Shown piece after piece: positions 9,374-18,325 of a stretch of 41,219 nucleotides of DNA. Below the pieces are notes generated by a model that was not told the DNA's origin, searched no databases, and was given only the letters and a program-made list of their open reading frames with translations. Origin of the DNA: a bacterium (GTDB lineage Bacteria > B130-G9). Position 1 is the first letter of the stretch, and the number at the start of each line of letters is the position of its first letter. The position numbers and the translations under genes are program-made. The stretch lies in the NCBI GenBank assembly GCA_021160245.1, contig JAGHCW010000069.1, positions 1 through 41,219 on the forward strand, given 5' to 3'.

Positions 9374-9571
9374 GTGTTTGGAGGCGCGGGCGATTTGGCT
9401 TTGCACATAATTGGGATAGTCGTGGGGCTTATTGGCCTTTTTTGGGGGGTCTGGGCGTCACAGATTAAGAAGTTCCCCTTGAATCTTGTCGGTGGCATCG
9501 TATCGATTGCATGTTTACTGCTTGCGATTGTAAGCGTCGTGCTGCTTTGCGTGCCGGAGTTTTTTGGTTAG
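9374..9571 (+). CDS. Small two-helix membrane protein
   Basis: This 65-aa open frame starts with GTG behind a GGCGG stretch. It encodes two hydrophobic segments, ALHIIGIVVGLIGLFWGVW (about residues 9-27) and a longer segment (about 38-60), separated by a short loop with QIKKFP. The basic loop probably faces the cytoplasm. I do not recognise a family. Its stop overlaps the ribosome binding site of the next gene (GGAG at 9571-9574), so the two are probably co-transcribed and coupled. Confidence 0.6.
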   Translation: MFGGAGDLALHIIGIVVGLIGLFWGVWASQIKKFPLNLVGGIVSIACLLLAIVSVVLLCVPEFFG

Positions 9572-9584
9572 GAGATCATTTACG

Positions 9585-10427
9585 GTGAATAAGTGTGTAA
9601 TATGCGAACAGAGAAGGGGCAAGCGGCTCTGCCCGCTGAAGAACTCGATGATCTGCTCTCAGTGTTGTGGGCTGGTGCAGACAGAGGGCAACTGCCCCGA
9701 TGATTGCCCATTCCTGACAGAGAGCAAGGTTTTCGCCTCGGAGAAGCAGGATGAGCGGGAGCAGCAGCTTGGCGAGCGCTTCAAGCGCAGTTTTGATGGT
9801 GAGAACCCCGATGCGATAGCGACATTCGAGGCGGTGTCAAAGCCTCTGAACGACCTGCTCATTGAGCGATCGAAGGAGGATGAGCATCTAGAGGACAAGG
9901 ACCTTGTTGAGGCCATGGATGACCTCATCAAGATTCTGAAGATGGGCAGCGGCGCCCTAGTGGTTGCACCGGATGATGTGAAGCTGAACAGAGCTGGCAA
10001 TCTTCTTCCGCTTATGAAGGAGAAGATCGATTCTCTGGACGCTGATCCGCCCGTGGAGGATTATCTGATTGTCCCCTGTCTAGAGATACTCCGGGGCCTG
10101 GTTTCGCTGTCTGCGAACAAAGATGATCCCAAGGCGTTTTTGAATATCCTGATCGAGCAGGCGAAGAAAGAAGAGTCGCCGGGGGGGGAAGATGAAGTGG
10201 CGCCGGTCGGCGATGTTGTCTCCGTTGACTTGGATGCCGCAGCGTCCGCAGCCGTTGCCGAGGTTTCCGAGGAGAAGCCGGCGGACGAGGCGCTTGATCT
10301 GTTTGAGGAGGGAGTAGCTGAGGAGGCAGAGAAGTTGCCTGATGCGGAGGCTAAAGCTGCTGCGGAGGATTCGCAGGAAGCACAGAAGGGTTCTGCGTCC
10401 GGTCTGTTTGAGGAAGAGCCGAGCTGA
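9585..10427 (+). CDS. Cys-rich zinc-finger-like protein with acidic tail
   Basis: The 280-aa protein begins with an N-terminal cysteine cluster. CVICEQRRGKRLCPL, MICSQCCG and NCPDDCPF supply about nine cysteines in the first 45 residues, which should bind one or two zinc ions. A helical middle follows (about residues 75-200), with a segment on residues 160-190 that could be HEAT-like. The final 75 residues are rich in Glu, Asp and Ala and look disordered. I chose GTG at 9585 because GGAG lies 10 bases upstream; the open frame extends to a TTG at 9564. Function unknown. It precedes the glycolytic operon by 67 bases and may share its transcription. Confidence 0.72.
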   Translation: MNKCVICEQRRGKRLCPLKNSMICSQCCGLVQTEGNCPDDCPFLTESKVFASEKQDEREQQLGERFKRSFDGENPDAIATFEAVSKPLNDLLIERSKEDEHLEDKDLVEAMDDLIKILKMGSGALVVAPDDVKLNRAGNLLPLMKEKIDSLDADPPVEDYLIVPCLEILRGLVSLSANKDDPKAFLNILIEQAKKEESPGGEDEVAPVGDVVSVDLDAAASAAVAEVSEEKPADEALDLFEEGVAEEAEKLPDAEAKAAAEDSQEAQKGSASGLFEEEPS

Positions 10428-10494
10428 TTTTAAGGCAGGATGCATAACGTGATTTTGCAATTAATGTGAACCATTTTACGCGAAGAGGTGTGTG

Positions 10495-11499
10495 ATGGCT
10501 TTGAGAGTGGCAATTAACGGTTTTGGTAGGATTGGAAGGCTCTTCTTCAGGGCTGCATATCGAAACTCTGACATCGAATTCGTCCAGATCAATGATTTGA
10601 CGGATGCAAAGACGCTCGCCCACCTGTTGAAGTGGGATTCGGCGCATGGGCCATTCCCCGGGGATGTCTCTTATGGCAAGGACTCGATCTTGATAGGCGA
10701 TAGGATGATCAAGATATCGGCCGAGCGGGACCCAGCGAAACTGCCCTGGGCGGACGAGAGAATCGACGTCGTCATAGAATCTACGGGATTTTTCAGGGAC
10801 AGAGCCGGCGCCACCAAGCACTTGGACGCGGGCGCAAAGAAGGTCATCATCAGCGCCCCGGCAAAGGAGCCGGACGTAACGATCGTTCTGGGCGTAAACC
10901 ACAATGACTACGATCCCCGCCGTCATAACATCATCTCCTGCGCGTCATGCACGACGAACTGCCTCGCGCCAGTGGCGAAGGTACTACTGGAGACCTACGG
11001 CATCGAGTGCGGATATATGACAACGATACACTCGTACACCAATGACCAACGAACGCTCGATTACCCCCATTCTGACCTGAGGCGCTCGAGGACGGCGGCA
11101 GTAAGCATGATCCCGACTACGACGGGCGCTGCAAAGGCGACGGCATTAGTTATTCCAGAGCTTCGAGGGAAGGTGGACGGCATGTCGATACGCGTGCCGA
11201 CTCCAAACGTGTCGCTGGTTGATTTCTCTTGCGTAGTCGAAAAGGACACGACCTCAGATGATGTCAATAAGGCGCTGGAGAATGCCGCAGCGAACGAGCT
11301 GAAGGGGATTATGGATGTCTCCTACTTGCCGCTGGTCTCCGTTGACTACAATGGCAACCCGCTCTCATCCATCGTTGACGGATTAAGCACAGCAGTCATT
11401 GGCGGCAAACTGGTCAAGGTCTTGTCTTGGTATGACAACGAGTGGGGCTATTCCAATCGGCTTGTTGATGTTACCAAGCTTATAGGAGAGAGCATCTAA
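10495..11499 (+). CDS. gap: Glyceraldehyde-3-phosphate dehydrogenase, type I
   Basis: This glycolytic enzyme oxidises glyceraldehyde 3-phosphate to 1,3-bisphosphoglycerate with NAD+. The 334-aa protein has the NAD-binding start VAINGFGRIGR, the catalytic cysteine in ASCTTNCLAP near residue 150, and the C-terminal motif WYDNEWGYSNR. Its length is typical. I chose ATG at 10495 (GAGG 6 bases upstream) over the GTG at 10492, which is too close to the ribosome binding site. It is first in a gap-pgk-tpiA-secG run. Its TAA stop shares one base with the pgk ATG. Confidence 0.97.
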   Translation: MALRVAINGFGRIGRLFFRAAYRNSDIEFVQINDLTDAKTLAHLLKWDSAHGPFPGDVSYGKDSILIGDRMIKISAERDPAKLPWADERIDVVIESTGFFRDRAGATKHLDAGAKKVIISAPAKEPDVTIVLGVNHNDYDPRRHNIISCASCTTNCLAPVAKVLLETYGIECGYMTTIHSYTNDQRTLDYPHSDLRRSRTAAVSMIPTTTGAAKATALVIPELRGKVDGMSIRVPTPNVSLVDFSCVVEKDTTSDDVNKALENAAANELKGIMDVSYLPLVSVDYNGNPLSSIVDGLSTAVIGGKLVKVLSWYDNEWGYSNRLVDVTKLIGESI

Positions 11500-12698
11500 T
11501 GGGTCTCGGACGTGCGAAGAAGGGCGTCAGCGATGTGAATCTCGCTGGCAAGAGAGTCTTTCTTCGTGTCGATTTCAACGTGCCGCTTGGCGCAAATGGC
11601 GAGATTCTCGACGATACAAGGATTGAGGCGCACCTTCCGACGGTCAAGTATATCTTGGATGAAGGGGCGAAGTTGATCGTTGCTTCCCATTTTGGGCGGC
11701 CGAAGGGCAAGGTCGTGCCCGAGATGAGTCTTGCGCCGGTTGCGAGGCGTTTCGAGGAGCTTCTAGGCAAGAGCGTTAGGTTCTTAACCGATTGTGTCGG
11801 GCCGGAGGTCGAGGCAGCCGTATCTTTCCTTTCTGATGGCGATGTGTTGCTACTTGAGAACACCAGGTTTAAGGCGGAGGAGGAGGCGAATTCCCCGGAG
11901 TTCGCCAAGCAACTCGCGCTCTTCTGCGATGTGTTTGTGAACGATGCCTTTTCCGCCTCGCATCGGGCTCACGCCTCGGTTTCGGGAATTGCCAAGTTCG
12001 TGCCTGTAGCGGTTGAGGGCCTATTGATGGAGAGCGAGGTGTTTCACCTAGGGGCGCTGATGCAATCGCCTAAGAGACCCTTCGTCGTTGTCTTAGGAGG
12101 CGCGAAGGTCAAGGACAAGATCGGGCTCATCAGGAACCTGCTCGGCAAGGTTGACACGATGGCTATTGGCGGCGGCATGTGCTATACATTTCTCTCGGCG
12201 AAGGGGTATTCGATTGGCGAATCGCTTTTTGAGGAGGAGCATCTGAAGATGGTTGGCGATATTCTGGAGGATGCGGAATCCGAGGGGACCGGAATCATTC
12301 TTCCGGTGGATGTGGTGGTGGCCCATGAGGTGGCCGATGATGCAAAGACCACGGTTGTTTCTATGGATGCAATACCCCTTGACCAAAAGGGGCTTGACAT
12401 CGGCCCGGAAACGGCCACACTCTTCGCTTCCGCCATAGAGGGCGCGGCCACAGTCTTTTGGAATGGCCCAATGGGCGTATTCGAAAAGGCGCCGTTTGCG
12501 CAAGGGACAATGGCTCTGGCGAAGTCGCTGGCAGAGTCCGAAGCAATGACTGTCATCGGTGGCGGAGAGACTGTATCGGCGGTAAAAAAGGCCGGCGTTG
12601 CGGATAGTATTACGCATATATCGACCGGCGGAGGCGCTTCGCTTGAGTTCCTGGGAGGCGAGGAGCTTCCGGGAATAGCCGCGCTTGACGACAAATGA
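11499..12698 (+). CDS. pgk: Phosphoglycerate kinase
   Basis: The enzyme transfers a phosphate from 1,3-bisphosphoglycerate to ADP, the first ATP-forming step of glycolysis. The 399-aa sequence contains the substrate-binding RVDFNVPL near residues 25-32 and the N-domain arginine motif LLENTRF near residue 115. The hinge and nucleotide-binding region has VVVLGGAKVKDKI near residue 190. The C-terminal GGGETV and STGGGASLEFLGGEELPG complete the family pattern. The start codon overlaps the gap stop by one base (TAATG), so translation is coupled, and tpiA follows after 11 bases. Confidence 0.97.
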   Translation: MGLGRAKKGVSDVNLAGKRVFLRVDFNVPLGANGEILDDTRIEAHLPTVKYILDEGAKLIVASHFGRPKGKVVPEMSLAPVARRFEELLGKSVRFLTDCVGPEVEAAVSFLSDGDVLLLENTRFKAEEEANSPEFAKQLALFCDVFVNDAFSASHRAHASVSGIAKFVPVAVEGLLMESEVFHLGALMQSPKRPFVVVLGGAKVKDKIGLIRNLLGKVDTMAIGGGMCYTFLSAKGYSIGESLFEEEHLKMVGDILEDAESEGTGIILPVDVVVAHEVADDAKTTVVSMDAIPLDQKGLDIGPETATLFASAIEGAATVFWNGPMGVFEKAPFAQGTMALAKSLAESEAMTVIGGGETVSAVKKAGVADSITHISTGGGASLEFLGGEELPGIAALDDK

Positions 12699-12709
12699 GG
12701 ATTTTGTAG

Positions 12710-13486
12710 ATGACGACTAGCAGGAAGCCGCTCATAGCTGGCAACTGGAAGATGAACAGGACGATACCGGAGTCAGTTGAGCTCATTGATGCTATTGTTG
12801 CGGGCCTACCGGACAGGATCGAGAACGATGTGGACGTTCTGGTGTGCCCTCCATTCACAGCGCTTCAGAGCGCATCAGAGCGACTGGCCTCGTCCATCGT
12901 GGCCCTTGGCGCACAGAACTGTGCTTGGGGAAAAGATGGGGCATATACCGGGGAGATTTCGGTATCAATGCTCCTGGATGTGGGCTGCGCATTCGTCATC
13001 TTGGGACACTCTGAGCGCCGTAAGTTCTTCAGTGAAACAGACCAGACCATAAGCCGCCGGCTGAATGCTGTCCTCGCTACTTCCTTGTCTCCTATTGTAT
13101 GTGTTGGCGAGACGCTCAATCAGCGGGAGAGTGGAGAGACTATGCGGGTCCTTGAGACTCAAGTGCGCGGATGCCTTTCTGGTCTCTCGAAGGAGGATAT
13201 GGGCAGGATTACTTTGGCATACGAGCCCGTTTGGGCGATTGGCACTGGGAAAACCGCGACGCCTGAAATCGCAATGAAGGCTCATGAGTTTATAAGAGGA
13301 ATAGTTGAGAAACTTTCAGGCAATGAGGTCGCGGAGTCGATGCGAATACTCTACGGTGGCAGCGTGAAGCCGGGAAATGCCGGCCCGCTGTTCGAGCAGC
13401 CTGATATTGATGGCGCCCTGGTTGGTGGGGCAAGCCTTGACGCGAGTTCTTTTCTTGGCATTATCTCAAAGGCGAGGTCCATATAG
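12710..13486 (+). CDS. tpiA: Triosephosphate isomerase
   Basis: This enzyme interconverts dihydroxyacetone phosphate and glyceraldehyde 3-phosphate. The 258-aa TIM-barrel has all key motifs: the catalytic lysine in AGNWKMN near residue 12, the catalytic histidine in ILGHSERR near residue 98, the catalytic glutamate in AYEPVWAIGTGK near residues 167-178, and the phosphate-binding YGGSVKPGNA near residue 212. It follows pgk by 11 bases and precedes secG by 3 bases. The gap-pgk-tpiA-secG order is seen in many bacteria. Confidence 0.97.
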   Translation: MTTSRKPLIAGNWKMNRTIPESVELIDAIVAGLPDRIENDVDVLVCPPFTALQSASERLASSIVALGAQNCAWGKDGAYTGEISVSMLLDVGCAFVILGHSERRKFFSETDQTISRRLNAVLATSLSPIVCVGETLNQRESGETMRVLETQVRGCLSGLSKEDMGRITLAYEPVWAIGTGKTATPEIAMKAHEFIRGIVEKLSGNEVAESMRILYGGSVKPGNAGPLFEQPDIDGALVGGASLDASSFLGIISKARSI

Positions 13487-13489
13487 AGA

Positions 13490-13879
13490 ATGATCACATT
13501 ACTCATTGTTATTCACGTTTTATTCTGCATAGCTCTTGTGGCGATCATTCTGCTGCAAGGGGGAAAGGGAGCCGATCTGGCCAGTGTCTTTGGCGGCGGC
13601 TCCTCGGGAACTGCTTTTGGCGTAACGGGTGGAGCGACATTCATCTCGAAACTGACCACCGCGATTGCGATCGGTTTTCTCGTGATGTCAATCGTCCTCT
13701 CTTACGTTTACACGCCGGCTGGCGCCTCGTCCGTAATTCAACAGGGAGCGACCCAAAGCTCTGGCACTCAGCAGGGCCCCGGGCAGAAGCCGGGAGATTC
13801 CCCATCGCCAGCCTCAGGCGGAACGTTGGGGACCCTGGGTGAAGCCGCCACGCAGACTGGGATTGTCCCGGGCAACTGA
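13490..13879 (+). CDS. secG: Preprotein translocase subunit SecG
   Basis: SecG is the small accessory subunit of the SecYEG channel in the inner membrane. The 129-aa protein has two membrane helices, about residues 2-21 and 52-73. The conserved linker LLQGGKGADLASVFGGGSS sits between them, as expected. The Gly/Pro/Gln/Ser-rich tail from residue 77 to the end is longer than in E. coli and is probably a disordered extension. It is 3 bases after tpiA, and tRNA-Leu begins 40 bases downstream, so the tRNA could be processed from the same transcript. Confidence 0.93.
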   Translation: MITLLIVIHVLFCIALVAIILLQGGKGADLASVFGGGSSGTAFGVTGGATFISKLTTAIAIGFLVMSIVLSYVYTPAGASSVIQQGATQSSGTQQGPGQKPGDSPSPASGGTLGTLGEAATQTGIVPGN

Positions 13880-13919
13880 CCTGCAGGCGGGGGAGAATAG
13901 CGCAATAGATTCTGAAGAT

Positions 13920-14003
13920 GCCGAGATGGTGGAACTGGTAGACACGCTGTCTTGAGGGGGCAGTGGGCGAGAGCTCATGGGGGTTCGAGTCCCCCTCTCG
14001 GCA
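13920..14003 (+). tRNA. tRNA-Leu (anticodon GAG)
   Basis: This is a class II tRNA with a long variable arm. The acceptor GCCGAGA pairs with TCTCGGC. The anticodon stem CTGTC pairs with GGCAG around loop TTGAGGG, with anticodon GAG at 13954-13956. The variable stem is TGGGC-GAGA-GCTCA. The T-arm GGGGG-TTCGAGT-CCCCC follows. The CCA end is not encoded, unlike tRNA-Gly in this window, so CCA must be added after transcription. Confidence 0.96.
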
Positions 14004-14238
14004 TTACCCTTATAGCCGCATTCCCAACGATATCACCACCCTATCTGTCAGACGCCCCTCTTCTATGTAATAGGCTCTATTACGGTCTCTTCATTCCTCG
14101 TGTGCGCATTTACGGGCACAAATGGGGCACGCCCTGCAAATGTGAATAGTATGGCCCAAAGGATTGTATCTTTGCTGGAAAGGTGAAGAAATCGGTTCGG
14201 GGCGTGAATGGAGCGGCGAAAGCGAGTCGGCCTTCAGG

Positions 14239-14589
14239 CTACTTTAGGACCCACCAATAGCTCTCGCCCTCCTCAAAATAGAAGGACTCCTTCTTGACCA
14301 CCGCATCATCTGACTGGCGCCTCGCCTCAGCCTCGTAATCGCCCTCGTCCAGGTCGCTGATCTTGGCCACTTCCCCGCTTTCAACACTGCATTGATAGAC
14401 AGTGTTCAGGTAGATATGAAGGTCTTCATCCGTGTCATTTGATATGCGGAACTTCGCGCCCACATAGACATGGACATCCTTGTCACAGCCGCCTGTTGGA
14501 AGAACCAGCGCTAGGGCGATAAACGCTAGAACGAAATATGCTAAGCGAGTCCGGATCAATCTCAATTTGCCAAAGTAATTCATCTGCAA
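14239..14589 (-). CDS. Small exported or lipoprotein-like protein
   Basis: The 116-aa protein has a basic N-terminus (KLRLIRTR) and a hydrophobic stretch, LAYFVLAFIALALVLPTGG, followed by Cys35. This resembles a lipoprotein signal, although the -3 Thr is not the usual Leu. The mature part is short and acidic. It has a beta-strand pattern (HVYVGAKFRISNDTDEDLHI near residues 40-59) and an aromatic end SYWWVLK, suggesting a single small beta-sandwich. No family recognised. It lies alone between tRNA-Leu and the end of the eight-gene membrane operon, with about 235 bases free of genes on each side. Confidence 0.6.
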   Translation of the reverse strand: MQMNYFGKLRLIRTRLAYFVLAFIALALVLPTGGCDKDVHVYVGAKFRISNDTDEDLHIYLNTVYQCSVESGEVAKISDLDEGDYEAEARRQSDDAVVKKESFYFEEGESYWWVLK

Positions 14590-14826
14590 CGCGTGCGCTC
14601 CCGGCGTGAAAGGCGAAGATTCATAAAATTTGTCTGCCAGTCTAACGGTGCGCAGATACTACACCAGAGTGGACTGTTCAATCAAGCGTAGCTTGCTAAA
14701 GCGCGCGGGCGGTTAGATTGTGGCGTGCAGGAGTGGATATGCAGCATGTCTAATGGTTGAAGTTGAGAAAAGACCGATTGACTAGATTGAATGGAGAGCA
14801 TGGCCTAAAGACGGAAGTCGGCGTAC

Positions 14827-15483
14827 TTAACCCGCAATAAAATTCCAGGTGCCAATTACCCAATCGTTGATGAGGAAGTTGAGGCGGCCGATGAGAAGCG
14901 ATATACGGGCCATGACGGTGTAGCCGAAGGAAGCGCCGAAGCCGACCATGAGGAAGACTATGCCAAGCCTGGCGGTGCCGCCGAGGATGCCCTTATGCTC
15001 CTTTGAGAAGAAGAAATAGATGAGTGTGGAGATTGTGCCCACGAGAATCGTAACAGCACAGAAGCCGGCCCATAAGCTCGGCTGGTCGATGATGTTTATC
15101 ATTGAGGCCTTAGTCTGCTGGATGATCCTGGTCTCAATTGTGGGAGGGATCGCCGTGCCGCAGCCGATCCCCATGACAAGGGCAATCGTGAATCGGCTCA
15201 GCCAATTGTATTTACGGCTGATTCTAAGCAGGAATAGCAGACCCAGAATAAGGGGAATAACTCGGAGCAAGTTGTATGGGTGTTCCCAGGACGCTGCCAG
15301 CGGGTTGAACAGGTAGGGGTGAAGTCCCTGGTGCCAGTTGATTGTGAAGATGTAACCGACTGATACGCCAACCACAAGGTGCTCGGCAAACTTATAGAAA
15401 GGATTGTCCTTATATAGGAAGGAGTAAATACTCAGAGTGAGAAAAGCCGCGACCCAGGTCCAGAAGAGCTCCATTCCTGTCAT
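14827..15483 (-). CDS. Module copy A, protein 4: multi-spanning membrane protein
   Basis: The 218-aa protein has about six hydrophobic helices. Its N-terminal region carries the motif SFLYKDNPFYKFAEHL near residues 21-36, between helices 1 and 2. The final third has ARLGIVFLMVGFGASFGYTV and ARISLLIGRL. Both motifs recur almost unchanged in the gene at 18326-18949, so the two are paralogues. The KDNPFYK stretch is the most conserved part and probably marks a functional loop. It is the last gene of the operon and starts one base after the preceding gene's stop. I do not know the function; a subunit of a membrane complex with the other three module proteins is my inference. Confidence 0.75.
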   Translation of the reverse strand: MTGMELFWTWVAAFLTLSIYSFLYKDNPFYKFAEHLVVGVSVGYIFTINWHQGLHPYLFNPLAASWEHPYNLLRVIPLILGLLFLLRISRKYNWLSRFTIALVMGIGCGTAIPPTIETRIIQQTKASMINIIDQPSLWAGFCAVTILVGTISTLIYFFFSKEHKGILGGTARLGIVFLMVGFGASFGYTVMARISLLIGRLNFLINDWVIGTWNFIAG

Positions 15484-15484
15484 G

Positions 15485-16351
15485 TTATGCGCTGCCTCCT
15501 TGTTGCGGAGTGGCAGTCTGCGCTGGCTCCCGGTGGCGCCTCGTGGCGAAGTAGGCGACGTTGCCGAGAATGATCAGGACGATGATGAGAATATGCGCAA
15601 TGGACTGGGCGTCCATCCCGATCGTGGCTGTCCCTGGCGCCCCGATGAGCTTCTCGTATTCGGCCGCCCCGCTGAGCCCACCAAGCAAGCCTTCTAGTTG
15701 TCCCGAGTTCAAGTATGGATAAGCGTCGCTTGCCATAACCGCTGTGACCCCGGCCCCAACCTTGCATCCATACTTCTGATGCGCAAACATGATCCAGACC
15801 TCATAAGCCGCAGAGGCGGTGAAATCAACCATTATGGCTATATCATCATAGTTCTTCACGTTCTTAAGGATAGGCAGCTTCGAGCTAGGAGTCCCATACC
15901 CGTCCGAGGGATACGTCGCTTGGAAGTTCTCACCAATTCCGAGAATGACCAGCGAATAGCCCGGCTTGTAGCCCATATATGCGTAATCCGTCCCGTAAGA
16001 CAGATTGGGATATTCCTTCGCAACGGTCTCCATGGCGTCTCTTGCAAGCCCGGCGCCGGTGGGAAACATGGTCGTTACGATAACCGGTATCTCCTTGCTG
16101 AAGCAGTGCCTGAGGACCGCAAGCGTCATTGGTTGAAGCTCCGGCACGGTCGATGGGTCATAATCCACGGAGACAAGGACAGGACGGCTCCTGGCGGGAA
16201 GCTGGTCTATGGCGTCATACAATCGACGCACCTTGTCGCCAACCACAATCGGGAGATTGAGCGGCATTATCAACGGCGCTACAACAGCAAGCGCCACGAG
16301 GACGAAAACGATCCGCCTATCCATCTGCAACAAAAAGAATAAAAACTTCAT
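15485..16351 (-). CDS. Module copy A, protein 3: two-anchor membrane protein with soluble alpha/beta domain
   Basis: The 288-aa protein has an N-terminal membrane helix (about residues 13-33), a soluble domain of about 200 residues and a C-terminal helix near residues 252-271. The soluble part shows an alternating strand/helix pattern: VLVSVDYDPSTVPEL near residues 58-72, CFSKEIPVIVTTMFPTGAGLAR near 88-109 and SLVILGIG near 134-141. It is followed by GQLEGLLGGLSGAAEYE and GMDAQSIAH just before the last helix. These match the gene at 18946-19803 position for position. The domain probably faces outside the cytoplasm, but topology is not proven. No known catalytic motif is visible. It is spaced 13 bases from the preceding and 1 base from the following gene. 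Confidence 0.75.
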   Translation of the reverse strand: MKFLFFLLQMDRRIVFVLVALAVVAPLIMPLNLPIVVGDKVRRLYDAIDQLPARSRPVLVSVDYDPSTVPELQPMTLAVLRHCFSKEIPVIVTTMFPTGAGLARDAMETVAKEYPNLSYGTDYAYMGYKPGYSLVILGIGENFQATYPSDGYGTPSSKLPILKNVKNYDDIAIMVDFTASAAYEVWIMFAHQKYGCKVGAGVTAVMASDAYPYLNSGQLEGLLGGLSGAAEYEKLIGAPGTATIGMDAQSIAHILIIVLIILGNVAYFATRRHREPAQTATPQQGGSA

Positions 16352-16364
16352 GCTATGACCTTTG

Positions 16365-17051
16365 TTAGTCCTTCATGCCGAGATACGTCCGTTCAATACC
16401 GAGCATGATCTTCAATGATGTAGAGGCCATCCCCAGGCCAACGCCTATCATAATGCCACGCTTTGCGGCCGTATTCGGGACATCGAGAATCCAGACAGTT
16501 ATCTCCTTCACGCCCGGTATCATCTGGCCAAGCGGCACACGACCGAGCATGACAATCATTGCCGCGATCAGGAGCAGCGTCGCCTCGAACGTTCTTGCCT
16601 TGAAAGCGCGGAATGCGGCCGAGGCGATATAGAAGGCGAGTAGAGAGAACATCGTCGCCTGTATGGGAATCTGAACATTCAGGAAAATCTCTTGGAAATT
16701 GAGCGCTTTCTCGAGGGCAGTTACAATCCATTCCCATGCGGAGCCCGTATCACATCCTGCATGGAGCTTGACGAAAAGGCCATATTTCGTCAGGAACCCG
16801 GCTATTATCATGTAGCATAGAGCGAAAAGCGTTACATAGCTATACCGATAGTTAGCAGCCTTTCGCTTCAATTTCATTGTGTGAACACGAACCAAACTGA
16901 TCAAACCGATGAAGAGCGCAATGGCCGAGATGATTCGTGCCCATTCAAGGGCTTGCTGATATACCCACGTCAGGGGAGGGATGAAGTTCTGCGACAGCAT
17001 CACTATGCCGGCAACGAAGCAGATTAGGAGAGGAACCTGTCTTCTCATCAT
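16365..17051 (-). CDS. Module copy A, protein 2: multi-spanning membrane protein
   Basis: The 228-aa protein has about six hydrophobic segments, starting directly after MMRRQ (PLLICFVAGIVMLSQNFIPP). The most conserved stretch, IPIQATMFSLLAFYIASAA near residues 128-146, is followed by a basic FKART and a helix ending IVMLGRVPLG. The C-terminus reads GVGLGMASTSLKIMLGIERT. The same pattern is found in the gene at 19805-20446. The positive FKART loop should be cytoplasmic. It has no recognisable transporter or enzyme motif. It lies 46 bases after the Fn3 gene, the widest gap within copy A, and 13 bases before protein 3. Confidence 0.75.
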   Translation of the reverse strand: MMRRQVPLLICFVAGIVMLSQNFIPPLTWVYQQALEWARIISAIALFIGLISLVRVHTMKLKRKAANYRYSYVTLFALCYMIIAGFLTKYGLFVKLHAGCDTGSAWEWIVTALEKALNFQEIFLNVQIPIQATMFSLLAFYIASAAFRAFKARTFEATLLLIAAMIVMLGRVPLGQMIPGVKEITVWILDVPNTAAKRGIMIGVGLGMASTSLKIMLGIERTYLGMKD

Positions 17052-17097
17052 GTCAAATCTGAAGTCCTATACAATTCATGAGTCCGGTGAAACAACG

Positions 17098-18315
17098 CTA
17101 CTGCCTAAAAATCATCAATGGTGTCTCAAAGAAATCCCGAAAGCTCTCGATGCCGAACAGAAGCGTAACAACACCAACTGCTATACAGCCAATAAGACAT
17201 ATCTTCATCCAGTCCTGTCCCTTGAGGCTGCCCAGAAGCAACGGAGCGCGGCTAAGGTATGCGCTCGCCGCGTAGAGCTCCTCGCCGATAAGAGTATAAT
17301 CGCAGGCCGCAATGAAGAAGGGTATCTGGGCCACCGCATCGGTGCCGGCTATCTGGATTGCGCCAGTCGATGCGCCGGTCTCAGCTAGAATCAGTGATTC
17401 TGCGAAGAACATGCCAATGAATAGGTTGGTTGCAGGCTTCTCCCGGACCATGATTCCATCGACCGCAGCTACGAACGCGAACTGGTTGGTCGTAACATAG
17501 AATACATCGTGCTCGTCGTAGGCGTCCGGTTTCCCGGCTGCGAGGAAGCCCTCTCGGACAACTTCCTGGGCCACGGTCATTACGATTGGATCGTAGTTGG
17601 GCACGATCACCCTAGTATTGTATTCGGCCACGGTCCTCGCAACGCCCGACAGAATGTTGATCGACGCGATTGTGGCAACATCGCTAATCTGGCTGATACC
17701 AGGAACGTATAAAATCGGCTTGCCCATTTCAGTTGCACGGCCGACCGCCTCGTCAAGCGCGTCGAGCCCGGCCAGTCTGCGAATGAAGAGTTTCTTTCCC
17801 TTTTTGGCGTGGAAGATGAAATAAAGGAGAAGAGTAATATAAATGATAGTCGCAATGAGAGTGTTAAGGCGACCAAGATTGAACCACTGGACCTTTGCCT
17901 GGACCGGCCCTGCTACAACGGAGGGCGCCTCACCCTTAGCGTCCTTGACGACAACCCGGTAAAAGTAGTTTACGTCGCTATCGAGGTCCGTCTCATCCGC
18001 AGCTTCAGACGAGCCCCTTGGCACTGACTTAACCGTCTGGAATGGGCCGTCGGGCGATGTTGAGCGACGGACATCGTAGCCGATAACATCCATTGCGCCG
18101 CCAGCGTCATCCGGCGAAAGTGTCCAGGAAATCGTTATCGCGCCACCAGCGTCGTCGGGCGCGTCCTTTAGCGCTACATTCGTAACTGGGGCGGGTGGCC
18201 GGTCGAAGGCGCTTGATTGAGCGTGGCCAGTTGCGACTAGCAAGACAAAGAGCAGCATGGGTAACGCTAGCGACAAAACTGCGCGGCGCAAAAAGCGATG
18301 AGGCCTTCTCGTCAT
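17098..18315 (-). CDS. Module copy A, protein 1: Fn3 and DUF6754-like membrane protein
   Basis: The 405-aa protein starts with a basic region and signal-type helix (MTRRPHRFLRRAVLSLALP). A fibronectin type III-like domain follows (about residues 30-130; NVALKDAPDDAGGAITISW). A membrane helix lies near residues 147-167 and a roughly 200-residue domain after it contains AVGRATEMGKPILYVPGI, ESLILAETG and CDYTLIGEELYAASAYL. A final helix closes the protein. The last domain resembles what I recall as Pfam DUF6754; a profile search would confirm it. I chose ATG at 18315 because it follows GCGAG and begins at the conserved signal region; the frame continues to a TTG at 18339 inside the previous gene. 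It is a paralogue of 20460-21656. Function unknown. Confidence 0.75.
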   Translation of the reverse strand: MTRRPHRFLRRAVLSLALPMLLFVLLVATGHAQSSAFDRPPAPVTNVALKDAPDDAGGAITISWTLSPDDAGGAMDVIGYDVRRSTSPDGPFQTVKSVPRGSSEAADETDLDSDVNYFYRVVVKDAKGEAPSVVAGPVQAKVQWFNLGRLNTLIATIIYITLLLYFIFHAKKGKKLFIRRLAGLDALDEAVGRATEMGKPILYVPGISQISDVATIASINILSGVARTVAEYNTRVIVPNYDPIVMTVAQEVVREGFLAAGKPDAYDEHDVFYVTTNQFAFVAAVDGIMVREKPATNLFIGMFFAESLILAETGASTGAIQIAGTDAVAQIPFFIAACDYTLIGEELYAASAYLSRAPLLLGSLKGQDWMKICLIGCIAVGVVTLLFGIESFRDFFETPLMIFRQ

Positions 18316-18325
18316 ATCCAACTCG